Shown one piece after another: positions 11,976 through 23,295 of a DNA stretch of 64,000 nucleotides (the stretch's first letter is position 1; each line of letters begins with the position of its first letter). The translations under genes and the position numbers were made by a program. A model generated the notes under the pieces. That model saw only the letters and a list, made by a program, of their open reading frames with translations. It was not told the origin of the DNA and made no database searches. The DNA comes from Platanthera guangdongensis (Eukaryota > Streptophyta > Magnoliopsida > Asparagales > Orchidaceae), in contig CM077165.1 in the NCBI GenBank assembly GCA_039583875.1, forward strand, positions 78,976,757-79,040,756, given 5' to 3'.

Positions 11976-12897
11976 ATGACTACCTCCGGTCTCACCACTA
12001 CTCCTGCAGCTCCTTCTCCTCCTCCTCCTTCGGGCAACCTTGGCACCCTTTCCAAGCTTGTGGGCTCCAACTATCCCGATTGGAGCGTCTCTTTCATCTT
12101 TCTCCTTCGTTCTCAACGCAAGCGTCATCACCTCACCGATGACCCTCCTCCTCGCACCTCTCCTGAGTTTGATGACTGGGATGCGAGTGATGCTCTTGTT
12201 CGCACCTGGCTGGCCAACAGCCTTCTGATGAGTGCCTTCCCGTCATTCGCCATGATGAGACGGTCAAGGCCGCATGGCTCACCTCGCTGCTCTCTATTCT
12301 AAGGGGGGCCGGACGTCCCGCATTTATACTCTCTATGCGGACCTCTTCGCCCGCCCTTCCATGTCCCCAGCTGCGGCTTATCAGCAGGTTCAGGCCCTTG
12401 GGGCTGAAATCCTCCAGAATCGCCCCTTCTCCGCGGACTTGGCCGACCAGCACAAACACTTCCACGAACTCCTGGTTGTTTGTTATCTTCTTCGTCTTCC
12501 CGACTCTTATGATATGATCCGCCAGCAGATCTTAGGTGAGGCGGAATCTCCTACTTTGGATGCCACTGCGGCTCGCATTGCCGCCGTTACTTCGCTCCTC
12601 CAGCGGCCTCTGTTGGCCTCCCCCCCTTCCCAGGACTCCTCTGCTCACCAAGCTCAGCGGGGGGGCCCGAGTGGCCGAAGCTCCTCTGGCGGACGGGGTT
12701 CCTCCTCTGCTCACCAAGCTCAGCGGGGGGGTTCTGCTCTCACTGTAATCGTACTGGTCATACTGTTGACCGCTGCTGGCAGAAACATCCTCATCTTCGC
12801 CCTTCCGGTGATGCTCCTTCGGCCTCCGCCTCTTCTAGGCCGTCTGCCTCTGTGGCCACGACGTCAGGTAGTGCCCACGTCGTTACCCAAGGTAAAT
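11976..12897 (+). pseudogene. gag of young Copia
   Basis: Gag begins at ATG 11976 (MTTSGLTTTPAAPS) and has the Copia-type capsid region (NYPDWSVSF; later YTLYADLFARPSMSPAAAY and LPDSYDMIRQQILGE). A perfect CCHC zinc knuckle (CSHCNRTGHTVDRC) is encoded at 12735-12776, but in another frame. Moving along, the frame drops by one base near 12226, near 12284 and in the G7 run at 12725-12731; each drop is a loss of one base. There is no stop codon inside the three in-frame segments. Two copies of a HQAQRGG block flank a glycine-rich spacer. The stretch 11459-11975 upstream is a C/T-rich untranslated leader with no convincing gene. Confidence 0.88.
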
Positions 12898-14110
12898 GGC
12901 TGATTGACTCCGGTGCACCAATCATATGACGGGCAACCCTCATTGCTTCTCCCGTCTTGAGACCCATGACCGCTTACCCCCAGTTCGTGTGGCGGATGGT
13001 TCCCCGTCTCCGGTTCATGGGACGGGCATGGTTCAACTCACTCCATCGCTTTGCTTGGAGGATACCCTCTATGTCCCGAAGTTCCCGTGCAATTTGTTAT
13101 CTGTTACTACTTTATGCTGGCAACTTCAGTGCTCCGTTTTATTCACTCCCACTACTTGTTCTTTTCAGGACCCGAGGACCCAGCGGACGATTGCTACTGG
13201 GACTGAGAGCGGCGGCCTCTACTTCCTCGACGATGTTTCCGCTCTTTCTGCCTACTCCTCCTCCACCGATCTCCTTCAGTGGCATCTTCGTCTTGGACAT
13301 CCTCCTCCTCGGCTTATTCGTCAGCTTCTGCCCCACTTACCTCCCACCAGTTCTCCGCTCAACTGTGATGCGTGTCAGCTTGGCAAACATCATCGCTCCT
13401 CCTTCCCGCCGAAGCAAGGCCGTGGCTCCTCTCGCATTTTTGATCTTATTCATTCTGATGTATGGGGTCCTGCTCCTACCCTCACAGTTGGTCGGGGCAG
13501 TTCCTATTTTGTCACTTTTATCGATGATTTTACTCGATGTACCTGGGTGTATCTCTTAAAGGATCGCTCTGAATTATTTTCTATTTGGCAATCTTTTTAC
13601 TTTATGATTAAAACTCAATTTGCTATCTCTATTAAAGTCTTACGTTCTGATAATGTCAAGGAATATCTGTCTCATGAGTTCTCCGCGTTCTTTCACCAAC
13701 ACGGCCTCATTCATCAAACGACTTGTGTTTACACCTCCCAACAGAATGGGGTGGCGGAGCGTAAAAACCGTCACCTGCTTGATGTTGCGCGTACTCTTAT
13801 GGCGCAGATGCACGTCCCTCGCTCCTACTGGGGCTACGCTGTGCTCCTCGCTTGCTATCTTATCAATCGCATTCCCTCCACGGTCCTCCACGGCCGGACT
13901 CCCTTCTCCCTTCTCTACCCCCACCAGGAACCTTTTCCTCTTCCTCTCCGTGTCTTTGGCTGTACGGCCTTTGTTCACGCTCCCTCCGCTACCCGCGACA
14001 AGCTTTCCCCCCGTTCCACCAAATGTGTCTTTTTGGGGTACTCTACCACTCAAAAGGCTATTGCTGCTTTGACCCCCTTCTCCGCAAGCAGTTTGTCTCC
14101 GCAGATGTGA
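12897..14110 (+). pseudogene. Protease and integrase of young Copia
   Basis: The protease motif WLIDSGA sits at 12897-12917; one missing base right after it moves the frame. Then follow the GAG-pre-integrase block (LLQWHLRLGHPP...CDACQLGKH, the HHCC zinc site) and the integrase core with all three catalytic residues visible: D in HSDVWGP, D in LRSDN and E in AERKN. The region ends with CVFLGYSTTQK, where an A appears to be missing from an A run near 14054 and the frame is lost. Apart from the indels the domains look undamaged. Confidence 0.92.
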
Positions 14111-14317
14111 CTTTTTTCGAAAATGCTTCTATTTCTCTCCTTCCTCTTCTCTTCCTTCTCTTCCTTCTGATATCTCCGTTCCTTCCACACCTCTCGACAT
14201 TTTCCCACCTTCGTCTCCTCCTCCACCGACTCCTTCTCAGTCCGTCTCCCCACCCACCCCTCCACCCTCCTCTCCGCTGTCGTCTCTCTCTAGTCCCGGC
14301 CAGCCTTCTCCGCCACG

Positions 14318-16027
14318 GACGCTCCGGTCGCTGACGCTCCCGTCGCCGACGCTCCCGATGATCTGGATGTTCCCATTGCCCTTCGCAAAGGGGTGCGAGC
14401 GTGTACTCAACACTCGCTCACGGCTGTTGTTTCTTATGATCAGCTTTCTCCTTCTCGCAGGTGTTTTGCCTTGGCTATCTCTGCTACTTCTACTCCTCGT
14501 ACCTACCAGGAGGCTCTCGCTCTCCCTCATTGGAAGTCTGTCATGGATGAGGAGATGGCTACTCTTACTGAACGGGGTACCTGGACCCTGGTTCCTCCTC
14601 CCGTGGGCACTGATGTGGTTGGCTATCGCTGGGTCTTTGTTGTGAAGTTTCGCCCCGACGGCACTGTGGATCGCTACAAAGCCCGGCTGGTGGCCAAGGG
14701 CTTTACTCAGACTTATGGCGTTGATTACTTTGATACCTTCTCTCCGGTTGCTCGCCTCAGCACCATCCGGGTTCTCTTTTCTGTGGCTGTTAACCGGGCT
14801 TGGGCTATTTCCCAGCTTGATGTGAAGAATGCCTTTCTCTATGGCGATCTTCAGGAGGACATCTATATGGAGCAACCTCCTGGGTATGTTGCTCAGGGGG
14901 AGACACGTGTCTGTCATTTGAAGAAGGTCATTTATGGCCTAAAGCAGAGCCCTCGGGCATGGTTCGAAAAATTCAGTGGTATTGTGGCAACCATCGGCTT
15001 TCAAAGGAGTTCGGCCGATCACTCCTTATTCATTCGCAAAACGGCCTCGGGACTGGTGGTTTTGGCCGTATATGTGGATGATATTCTCCTTACTGGTGAT
15101 GACCGAGATGGGGTGGACTTGACGAAGAAGCACCTCCGTCAGCACTTGGTCACGAAGGATATGGGCTCCCCAAAATACTTTTTGGGGATAGAAATCTCTC
15201 GGAAACCTGACTCCTTGGTTCTCTCTCAACGGAAGTATGCCCTTGATCTTCTTCGAGAAGCAGGCTTGACAGGTGCCAAAGCAGCTCATCTTCCCATGGC
15301 TGTTGGAGAAGACAAAACGTGGACGGATGAATCGCCTCCTCTATCTGATGTCACACGGTACAGACGTTTGGTAGGGAAACTCATCTATCTCACGGTGACT
15401 AGACCCGACATCGCCTACGCTGTAGGAAAGGTCAGTCAGTTTATGCAAGCTCCCAGGGAGTGTCATCTTCAGTCCGCCCTGAAGATTTTAGAGTATATCA
15501 AAGCAGCACCGGGCAGAGGGTTACTCTTCCAGAAAAATGGCCATCTGAGGGTTGAGGCCTACTCAGACTCAAGTTACGCGGATGACAAAGGCGATCGTAA
15601 ATCCACGTCAGGTTTTTGTACCTTTGTTGGAGGTAATCTCGTGAGTTGGAAGAGCAAGAAACAGTCTGTTGTTTCCAGATCCAGTGCCGAAGCAGAATAC
15701 CGGAGTATGGCGTCAACTACGTGTGAGTTAAAGTGGTTGCGGGCTCTCATGCTTGACCTGGGCGAGGTATATGATTGTCCTCTCCCTATGTTCTGTGACA
15801 ACAAGGCCGCTATACACATATCTAGAAATCCGGTCTTCCATGAGAGAACGAAGCATATAGAGGTTGACTGTCACTTCATTCGGGAGGAGATTTTGAAGAA
15901 TCAGATTTGTACTCCTTTTGTCACCTCTGACAAGGAGTTGGCAGATATCTTCACCAAGCCGGTTTCTACTTCCTTCTTCCGCATTTGTGACAAGCTGGGC
16001 ATGATTGATATCTATGCTCCAGCTTGA
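14318..16027 (+). CDS. RT-RNase H of young Copia
   Basis: One long open frame covering the C-terminal half of pol; the 544 residues from 14393 are uninterrupted. RT blocks run from WKSVMDEEMATL and YKARLVAKGF to the catalytic YVDD (15071-15082) and LVGKLIYLT. RNase H follows, with SDSSYADDKGDRKSTSG, SSAEAEY, FCDNKAA and a terminal DIFTKP. All catalytic residues are present. The conserved joint DVPIALRKGVRACT lies in this frame upstream of 14393, and an in-frame TAG occurs near 14289. It would normally be made as part of the full polyprotein, so the true start is not here. It ends six bases before the polypurine tract gaggggag (16026-16033). Confidence 0.95.
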   Translation, partial: DAPVADAPVADAPDDLDVPIALRKGVRACTQHSLTAVVSYDQLSPSRRCFALAISATSTPRTYQEALALPHWKSVMDEEMATLTERGTWTLVPPPVGTDVVGYRWVFVVKFRPDGTVDRYKARLVAKGFTQTYGVDYFDTFSPVARLSTIRVLFSVAVNRAWAISQLDVKNAFLYGDLQEDIYMEQPPGYVAQGETRVCHLKKVIYGLKQSPRAWFEKFSGIVATIGFQRSSADHSLFIRKTASGLVVLAVYVDDILLTGDDRDGVDLTKKHLRQHLVTKDMGSPKYFLGIEISRKPDSLVLSQRKYALDLLREAGLTGAKAAHLPMAVGEDKTWTDESPPLSDVTRYRRLVGKLIYLTVTRPDIAYAVGKVSQFMQAPRECHLQSALKILEYIKAAPGRGLLFQKNGHLRVEAYSDSSYADDKGDRKSTSGFCTFVGGNLVSWKSKKQSVVSRSSAEAEYRSMASTTCELKWLRALMLDLGEVYDCPLPMFCDNKAAIHISRNPVFHERTKHIEVDCHFIREEILKNQICTPFVTSDKELADIFTKPVSTSFFRICDKLGMIDIYAPA

Positions 16028-16033
16028 GGGGAG

Positions 16034-16416
16034 TGTTGAAGTATTAGACCGGGCGGCTTGGCGGTCTGATCCAGCGGTTTGTTGACCGAGCGGCTTAGCG
16101 GTCTGATCCAGCGGTTTGTAGACCGGGCGGTCTGTCGGTCTACCTCTGCGGTTTGTTCTATCCTGCTGGAGTTGCCGAGCGGTTAGCCCATCTGTCTAAC
16201 CGCGCGGCCTATGCGGTCTCCATTATTCTAGCCGCTCAGTACTGTAAATGTTTAGTCCCACATTGTTTGTATACTCTCTTTCTTATCTCCTCCATTCTAT
16301 ATAAGGGAGGTCATACCTTTGTAAATGATATCTTTTTTGGATAATAAAATTTCAATTATTCAAAAGTTTGTTCGCTTGTTCTCTACTTTTCGCTTCTTGT
16401 TCTCTACTTTCTAACA
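16034..16416 (+). repeat. 3' LTR of young Copia
   Basis: 383 bp, one substitution from the 5' LTR by direct comparison. It is directly preceded by the polypurine tract gaggggag and followed by the duplicated target AAGAA at 16417-16421. Confidence 0.96.
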
Positions 16417-16807
16417 AAGAATGTCTCGACAACATGACGCCTGGCAGGGAGATGACTTCGACCTGCGGTAGCGCCGGTGTATTGGCAACTTCCGGGATGT
16501 CCAACGAGCCGAGGAGGCTCGAGTTAGCGGGAACCACATTGGGGATTTCATCAAGCTCAAGGTCACTGAGTAGCTTCAGAGTACTAGCAGAGCGCGCATG
16601 ATTATTTGCCGCGACTTGCGGGGATGGTGGAGGCGGGTCGACCGCGTCGGAGGCGGGTCTCTTCTTGGACCTTTTGGTTTTCTTCTTTTTGAGAGGGGGT
16701 AATTCGGCGGAGGCATCTTCTTCGCGCGGCCTTTTGGTCTTAGTAGTGCTGAGAAAGCCGGATAGAGCGGCGAGGCTGTCTTGAAGAAGTTTCTTGGCGT
16801 CCGACAT
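16417..16807 (-). pseudogene. Antisense element-associated ORF, start
   Basis: A minus-strand ORF begins at ATG 16807-16805 (MSDAKKLLQDSLAAL). It encodes a lysine-rich, probably nuclear-targeted stretch (PLKKKKTKRSKKRP, a strong basic nuclear-localisation-like run), then SPQVAANNHARSASTLKLLSDLEL. The young Copia element interrupts it at 16417; the continuation is at 11054 and leftward. Downstream of the insertion point, removing the element leaves a stop and then a pyrimidine tract with CTCGCAG, so an intron may have spanned the insertion site. I do not recognise a named domain. The start is supported by a TATA box about 45 bases upstream. Confidence 0.6.
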
Positions 16808-16851
16808 CGTGCGCGAGCTCTGGAGATCCGCCTGAAAAACCAAGTCACCCC

Positions 16852-16861
16852 CTATTTATAG
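16852..16861 (-). promoter_or_regulatory. TATA box of antisense ORF
   Basis: On the minus strand the sequence reads TATAAATAGG, a near-perfect plant TATA box, about 45 bases before the ATG at 16807. There is no LTR end between the box and the ATG, so this looks like an internal antisense promoter. Confidence 0.6.
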
Positions 16862-16927
16862 AGATCGACAGGTAGCCATCAAGTGCGAGCAACCCTAATA
16901 CTCGGCATAGTAGCTCGCCGAATAAGT

Positions 16928-17611
16928 GTTGGATGATTCTTTCCGAGCTCCTACGTAGCTCAAAAAGAACGGGAATTGTGTACAACCCGTATTCATCGAG
17001 GATGGGTCCTACCATAGCCAGGTCAGCAGAAGTTAAGGTCAACAAGTTAAGACAGAAGTCAACATTAGTGCGCAAGGCCATAGAAGGCCTGGGCGAGTAT
17101 GGCGAGCTCCCCTCGCATACTCGCCAGGTAGGCGACTAGGCGAGATACTCACCTAGCTTGTACGAGTTTTCCCTGGAAGTCGCCTAGTCGCCTGGGGGTG
17201 GGGTATAAATATGACCCCCCCCCCCCCCCTCCTTCCTTTGATTTCCCTATAAATAGGACCCCAGGGGTACGAGGCGAGGAACTTGAAATCCTCTAAAGGA
17301 TAGTCGCGAGCTCTCATTTCAAGATACTATCCTAGTCTTTGGATTCCTTTTCCTTATAGGTCAGGTCACGACATTGCGACTTGTCATCAGCTAGTCTCCC
17401 TCGTACCTAGTTCGGCCACTTTTGGTTGAGAAGGGGATGCTCTTTTCGAGCATTCGGGTATGTGGTGGGGCCTTCCTGCCGTAACATCTGGGGTCCTGTT
17501 GGCCTTCATTCTTCATCCTAGTCATCCTAGCCGTCTTATCTTACCTCTGAGTCGGTTACCTTAGGCGGCATTGGTCCGAATTCGAGGTTGGGAATTGTCC
17601 TGGCTTCAACA
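16928..17611 (+). repeat. Probable plus-strand LTR beside antisense ORF
   Basis: A stretch beginning around TGTTGGATGATTC and ending CTTCAACA. It contains two TATA-like boxes (near 17203 TATAAATATG and near 17247 TATAAATAGG) separated by a run of 15 C (17215-17229). GGCGAG and CTCGCC modules are paired at 17090-17190. No primer site follows, so it would be a 3' LTR or a solo LTR. The left limit is a guess. With the antisense ORF on its left, the layout fits a Tat-type Gypsy element; this is inference. Confidence 0.45.
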
Positions 17612-18252
17612 ATCTGCTAAAAGCATCCTAAAGATCAACAAGCAATCTGAAGGCCTATACCCTAAGCAAAGCTTCCATTCTCCTGAACTATTCTACATCT
17701 CAGGGGGAGCTTTGACAACAATATCAATCCACTAGTCTTCTCAGAACATTGAGAAAGAGAAGACAATATTAATTTTATTTTCTCAATGTGTACAGGGTTT
17801 TAACTCCCTTCAAAAGTTATCCCTTTGGTTGTTAAGTCTCCTAATCAAAAGACTTAGTTTGGTTTTTGGGCAACTTATCAAAAGCTTAAAGGGTTGCTAG
17901 ATCTCCCTTAGAAAATAGATCTTATGGTGACAGGGCACCTGAGCAAAAACTTGTGGTGTCAGGGAACCTGATCAAAAACCTATAGTGGATTCCTACCAGG
18001 GTGGTAGAAGAGTGGATGTACCCAGGTTTACTGGGGAACCACTATAAATTTCATTGTGTCGTCTGGTTGTGCTCTATTCTTTATTTTACTGTGCTGTGAT
18101 ATATATATTTCCTTTTCTTATATATATATATATATATATCATCTATTTTTAATCCGATGTGTAAAAATAACTCAAAGTTTTTAAAACACTCTATTCACCC
18201 TCCCCCCTCCCTCTCCCTCTAGAGTAAAGATAAGATCTATTCCTCACCTTCA
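17612..18252 (+). repeat. Truncated SIRE-like Copia LTR
   Basis: Homologous by eye to the last 650 bases of the SIRE-like LTRs at 40610 and 51204. Shared blocks are CTCAGGGGGAGCTTTGACAA, GTGGATTCCTACC, the run GAAGAGTGGATGTACCCA, and CTCTATTCACC close to the end. It ends in CA at 18252. A (TA)n run lies at 18118-18140. The U3 part is missing, so this is a 5'-truncated relic. Confidence 0.8.
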
Positions 18253-18560
18253 GAAAACCTCATGATCACCGCACACTCACAGTAGAGGGATTCCTATACA
18301 AACAGAAGAGGACTTCACATGTCCAAGTCGATAATCGTTACCCTTTACATTCTCTTGGGTGCCATGCCAAAGATCTAGACGGATGAAAGTGACCGCAACG
18401 ACCTTGCCACCACAGATCCGGACTCGGCCTGCGAATCAGGGCTTCAAAACTTCAACGACGATGACATATACCCTCCGGTGCTGCTGCTCCTCTAGGAAAA
18501 TCAGGCTAACTACAAATCCAGAAGAAAATGAAATGAAAACTGCAAAACAAGGTATATAAA
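18253..18560. other. Unassigned stretch, no gene seen
   Basis: About 300 bases between two LTR pieces. A 66-residue plus-strand frame exists, but nothing about it suggests a gene. I see no repeat structure here. Confidence 0.4.
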
Positions 18561-19075
18561 CCAAGCTACTGTCGTGCGATAACTAGCTACCTCCGCGCGG
18601 TACCTTATTTCAATGCCTCGTTTCGAGCGCAATCGGCCAAACTCTCCAATCACAGGCCGACACGTGCCAGCGCCATTTCGGATACGCTACCTCCACGCAA
18701 TAGGATGCTAACGTCGCACTATAGAGGACGACGGTTATGACAGGACACCAGTTGCTATTGCCGCGTGCTAACTTCTACCGCCGCATGGTAGGATCTTGAG
18801 AACCAAATCAGTTAAATTTACCCCGCTATCGCCAGCGGTAACACTATCGCCGGGCGATAGCTTCCCGAGGGGTCTTCCAAATTAATTCCTCTGCTACTGC
18901 CACGCGGTAACAATTTCTGCCGCGGGGTGACATCTTTCTCGAGAGTTCGACGTTCTCTCGAGAACTCAACGCGTTCGACGCAAACCATGGAGCTATCGTC
19001 ACACGGTAACTAGATACCGCCGAGCGATAACCCCCTGAGAAGCATCTTCCACCTTAGATAATTTAGGGTGTCACA
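18561..19075 (-). repeat. Module-rich LTR end, minus strand
   Basis: On the minus strand the piece starts TGTGACACCC at 19075, a usual Gypsy LTR start, and it abuts the broken RT of family B. It is filled with palindromic units of the CTATCGCCGGGCGATAG and CTACCTCCGCGCGGTA type, and it also has CTCGAGAG/CTCTCGAGAAC near 18940-18965. The left end of the LTR is not found. It probably marks an element that inserted into the RT of the family B copy. Confidence 0.5.
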
Positions 19076-19980
19076 ACATGACCTAAGAAATATACCTGAG
19101 ACAGCCAAAACTCACACTTGCTTAGCTTCGCAAACAACTTGTGCTCTCTCAGAGTAGACAAAACCAAGCGCAAGTGCAAGGCATGCTCTTCAACATTTTT
19201 GTAATACACCAGAACATCGTCAATGAATACAACCACAAACTGATACAGAAAGTCCTTAAACACTCTATTCATCATATCCATGAAGGCAGAAGGTGTATTC
19301 GTTAACCCGAACGACATTACAAGAAACTCAAAAGTCCGTATCGGGAGCAAAAAGCAGTTCGTGGAACATCTGATTCACGAATTCTCAACTGATGTTAGCC
19401 CTAACTAAGGTCAATCTTTGAGAATACCAAACTACCTCACAATTGGCCAAACAGGTCATCTATCCGAGGCAGAGGATACCTATTCTTAATAGTTACCTTG
19501 TTCAACTCTCGATAATCTATACACAGCCTCAACGACCCATCCCTATTCTTCATAAAAAGGACAGGAGCACCTCAGGGAGAAGAACTTGACCTACTAAAAC
19601 CACACTGTAATAGCTCATCCAACTGGGTATGTAACTCCTCTAACTCACGTGGCGCCATGTGGTATGGTTCTTTTGCAATAAGACGAGTACCTAGCTCAAG
19701 ATTTATAACGAACTCCACCTCTCTCTTAGGAGGAAGTCCGGGAAGACTAATAGGAAAAATTTCTGGAAACTCTTGCACCACAAAAATATCGTCAATACGA
19801 GAGACATCAAGTGCAGTTTCCAGAACATAAACATAAACAAGAAAAGATTCACAACCAGACTCTAAGAATTGACGAGCACGTACCGCAGAAATGATTGGGG
19901 CGCCCTGACGCGGCAAGCCATACACGCTCAAGGGTTGGCCATTGCCCCCTTGAAATCTAAGCTCTTAACCATACATTGGA
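19076..19980 (-). pseudogene. RT of Gypsy family B, minus-strand copy E
   Basis: Minus-strand protease end and RT. The upstream segment (19931-19572) reads VRARQFLESGC...GLPPKREVEFVINLELGT...QLDELLQCGF. The downstream segment (19350-19076) reads [12 protein letters not shown], an intact FIDD catalytic motif, and [15 protein letters not shown]. The part between 19572 and 19350 is degenerate. The sequence stops abruptly at 19076, where an LTR end begins, so RNase H and integrase are absent. It belongs to the same family as the plus-strand copy at 7830-9128. Confidence 0.88.
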
Positions 19981-20379
19981 GGAGAACATCATATTGGGAT
20001 AATCAATCCACGTCGAAGATCATGTGAAAATCCACCAAATCTAACACCTTCAGATCCGCGAAAGCTAGGAAACCACCTAGAGAAATAGGGCACTGCTGAA
20101 TACCCTGGCTTGACGTCACCAGATCTCCTAAGGGGAACTAGACATTTAGAGCATCATCTAACTGATCAACAACCCAATGATGTCGGTCTATAAAACTCCT
20201 AGCCACAAAGGAGTGAGTAGCACCCAAATCGAAGAAAACACGCAACCACTTATTCTTCACCATAAACTCACCTAAAAACATTGTGTGTGCAATTGGGATA
20301 CAGAATTCTAAAATCCACTATAAAAGATTGCTAGTTAGGTAAGAGACTAACCTGAAATCACCTGGGCCTAGGACTGAGC

Positions 20380-21562
20380 CTCCTCCTTAGTCAGTACATT
20401 AAGCTTTCCTTCCCCTTGTCCACGTGCTGTGAGGGCGACGGTAGAGTCTGCAAAGGAACCGCCTGCAGCGTGGGCTGGGGCTACGGATATTCAACCTTCT
20501 TATTCCCTTTCTGACCGCACTGGAAGCAAGCTCCAGCCTTCTTAAAGCAACGGGTCACATGGTGTCCCTTCTTATAACAGTAGGTGCAGACAAGATCTCA
20601 CTTAGGTGTATGTTGGATCGCATGCACCTGAGACTGCTTCTACGCGTCTAGTCTCTTGAAACATCTTTCAACAGGTTGGCCTGGTCGGCCACAGAAACTG
20701 CACACTTCCTTACATCATTTCTTCAAAGCAGGGCCAAATGCCCTACAGCTTCCACTGTCATCTGATTAGCTCTTATCATGTCTTGCCTACAGCCCACGGT
20801 TCCTTGCATTATTAATTGCCTCAACCTTCAAGGAAGCTTCAACCGCTTCAGCATAACTCTCAGATCTGTATGCGCTGGCCAACTGCTGGATGTCACTCCT
20901 AAGACCACCCAGAAAGCGCTTCACTCTGCCCGTTTTAAAGACTACCAGTTCCGGGGCAAACCTGCTCAGCTTACTAAATTCAACTCCATACTCACTAATG
21001 GTGAGTTACCTCTGCTTCAGGTGCAGAAAGTTATTCATCGAACGGTCTTGCTCGAGCGATGACAGAAATTTCTTGAGCAACAATCCCTTGAACGATTCCC
21101 ACGAACATCCATCTATAAGGTTCTCTTTCTCCCTTAACCACCAGCTCTTCACAAGACCCTTCAGCTGGTAGGCGGCAACCATCACCCTTTGGTCAAAATA
21201 AATCCCAGAATATGAAAACATTTCCTCGATAACGATGATCCAGTCATCTAACGCCACGAAGTCAGCTCTATCGTCATAGGTAGGAGGTCCTAAGCGCTGG
21301 AAATGCGAATGAAGTTCATCTCTGGTGGCAGCAACACTGGGGGCACCAAAGGAGTAGGAGGAACAGGAACGGCTTGACCCACTATCGGGTCCTTCAATCT
21401 AGGAAGTTGTATTGAGACAACAGTCAACATCACCTAGATTTGCAATTGTATCTCAATCATTTGCCGTGATAGGGCCTCATTGCTCTGTCGTAGCCCTTCT
21501 ATTACGGCCTCGCTTTGCGAACCTGATGACTCACCCTCCGACTGGGGAGTCGACCTCATCAT
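20380..21562 (-). pseudogene. gag of Gypsy family B, minus-strand copy E
   Basis: Gag starts at ATG 21562-21560 (MMRSTPQSEGESSGS). After a stop near 21445 it continues through PPVLLPPEMNF to MALDDWIIVIEEMF and WWLREKENL (21257-21006), then SKLSRFAPELV and FLGGLRSDIQQL. The nucleocapsid region, with degenerate cysteine knuckles, lies at about 20700-20400. It has its own stop (CAA to TAA near 20999) at a codon that is intact in the plus-strand copy, so the two copies died independently. Confidence 0.85.
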
Positions 21563-22262
21563 AATACACTATGGCGGCATCTCTACAAGACAAATGTACA
21601 TCTAGTCAATACCTAGCTTAAGACACATCAGCTAGCAAACTCAAATTTCCTAACTCAAATCAGATTAGAGATGTGAAAATACTTGCTCTTGTTGTTACCT
21701 TGCTCTGGGAATTCATGAAATGATGTTATGCTCTTAACTTAGGATGATGAACCATCATCCCACTTACTCTTGTGCATAAAATATAAATGCATGAATGCTT
21801 AAATTTTCATTTTAAATCATGTGTGCACGAGTGTCATCATGTAGATCTTAACTTGGCACGTATGCTAATGCTATGTTATGTTATGTATGTGGTGCTATGC
21901 ATTCTAAAAAAGGCCTTAATGCATGTCATGAGCGGCGTACACATGAAATATTATGCATCTCATACTACATAATTTCACATGTAACGAAAAAATAAAATCT
22001 AATGAGCATCCATGTGATGATTGTTATGCATCACATACTACATAACAGTCACATGTTGTATCCTATGAGGATCCATATACAATCACATATTATGCATCTC
22101 ATACTACATAATATGCTCTGTATACTTCTTGTCATGCTTATGAGTGTAGTGTTCATGCTTTCGCCAAGACATACTGATGACACTTAGGTGTGTATGCAAT
22201 GAATTTTGACAACTAAAACTATATCAGAATTAGTCGTCCGACCAACTTGTCGAACAACCTCC

Positions 22263-22273
22263 CTCTGCTACCA
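22263..22273 (-). other. Primer-binding site of copy E
   Basis: On the minus strand TGGTAGCAGAG follows the LTR end by two bases. It resembles the initiator tRNA-Met site with one change. Confidence 0.65.
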
Positions 22274-23295
22274 ACTGTCACAACCCGCATTTTCTCAATA
22301 TTAAAATACTATCAGAGTGAGAGAAAATAAGCGATCTTGATGTCACGTCATACATGGGACAACTGCAGACGTTCAGACAATCCTATCATTTCGCTTATTT
22401 TATAAAAAGATACATGAATTACGTTTTAAAATATATGTTATATTTTATAGGTTTTATTGACCGTATCCTTCGGTTTGGTAGATCAACTATTGCACGAGTG
22501 AGAAAGTATAAGTTTACGGAACGAAAAAAGTACTTAGTTAAATTGATTTATAATCCTACAAAAGTGTGGAGACTCAGCAAAGTATGCAAGGTAGATGTGA
22601 CTTCTAAATTTAATATAAGTAAAAAGATAATTTTATGACTCTTAAAATAGAATGAATTTCAGTTAAATAGATGTTATGTAACTACGCAAGAATGCAACTT
22701 TTTATATTTAAAAATAACTAACATGCATCCTAACAGAAATTTATCGCAGAGAGCAAGTGCATAACGAACAACAAGTAACAGCTGTAAAACCAGCAAGTAG
22801 CCAAACATCAAAAACTAACACTATGGGCGTCAACAACTGACACTAACCCATATGAAACAAGTCTAATCTGAAATAAAGAACCAACTACCTCACTAAACTG
22901 AAGAAAACAAGCAACAACAACTAGTCACAGCTCCAAAAAACCACAAACTCTACCAGTCACACCTGCTATTGCTCTGAACCTGAGGCATTCAAAAAGAAGA
23001 ACACCTCAGTAACAAGTAGTAGAAAAAAGAACCAAGAAGTAATGACAAACCTCCAAGTAGACTGAAACCCAGCAAACAAACTAGAGGTAAAAGTCAGTAA
23101 TAATCAAGAAGAAACAACAAAAAAAGAACTAAGCAGTTGTAAACTATGTCACTTCAATACCAAGTGCCAAAAAAGGTTATATATATTTGTATATTATTAG
23201 ATATTATTAGTAAATTCAAATGAGACGGATTCGCTCAAGAAGTGCATCAAAACATCGGGCAAGCCTGAGTGTATGATCCACAACGAGAGAGGTAC

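Larger units (their letters stand above)
11060..16416 (+). mobile_element. Complete young Ty1/Copia retrotransposon
   Basis: A 5357-bp element with 383-bp LTRs that begin TGTTGAAG and end TCTAACA. The target-site duplication AAGAA is perfect (11055-11059 and 16417-16421). By eye the two LTRs differ at one position, a C/T in the block ggaggYcatacc, so insertion was recent. Order: LTR, primer site, gag, protease, integrase, RT, RNase H, polypurine tract, LTR, which is the Copia order. It inserted into the minus-strand ORF of the surrounding element. As assembled it cannot make its polyprotein because of several single-base shifts. Confidence 0.97.
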
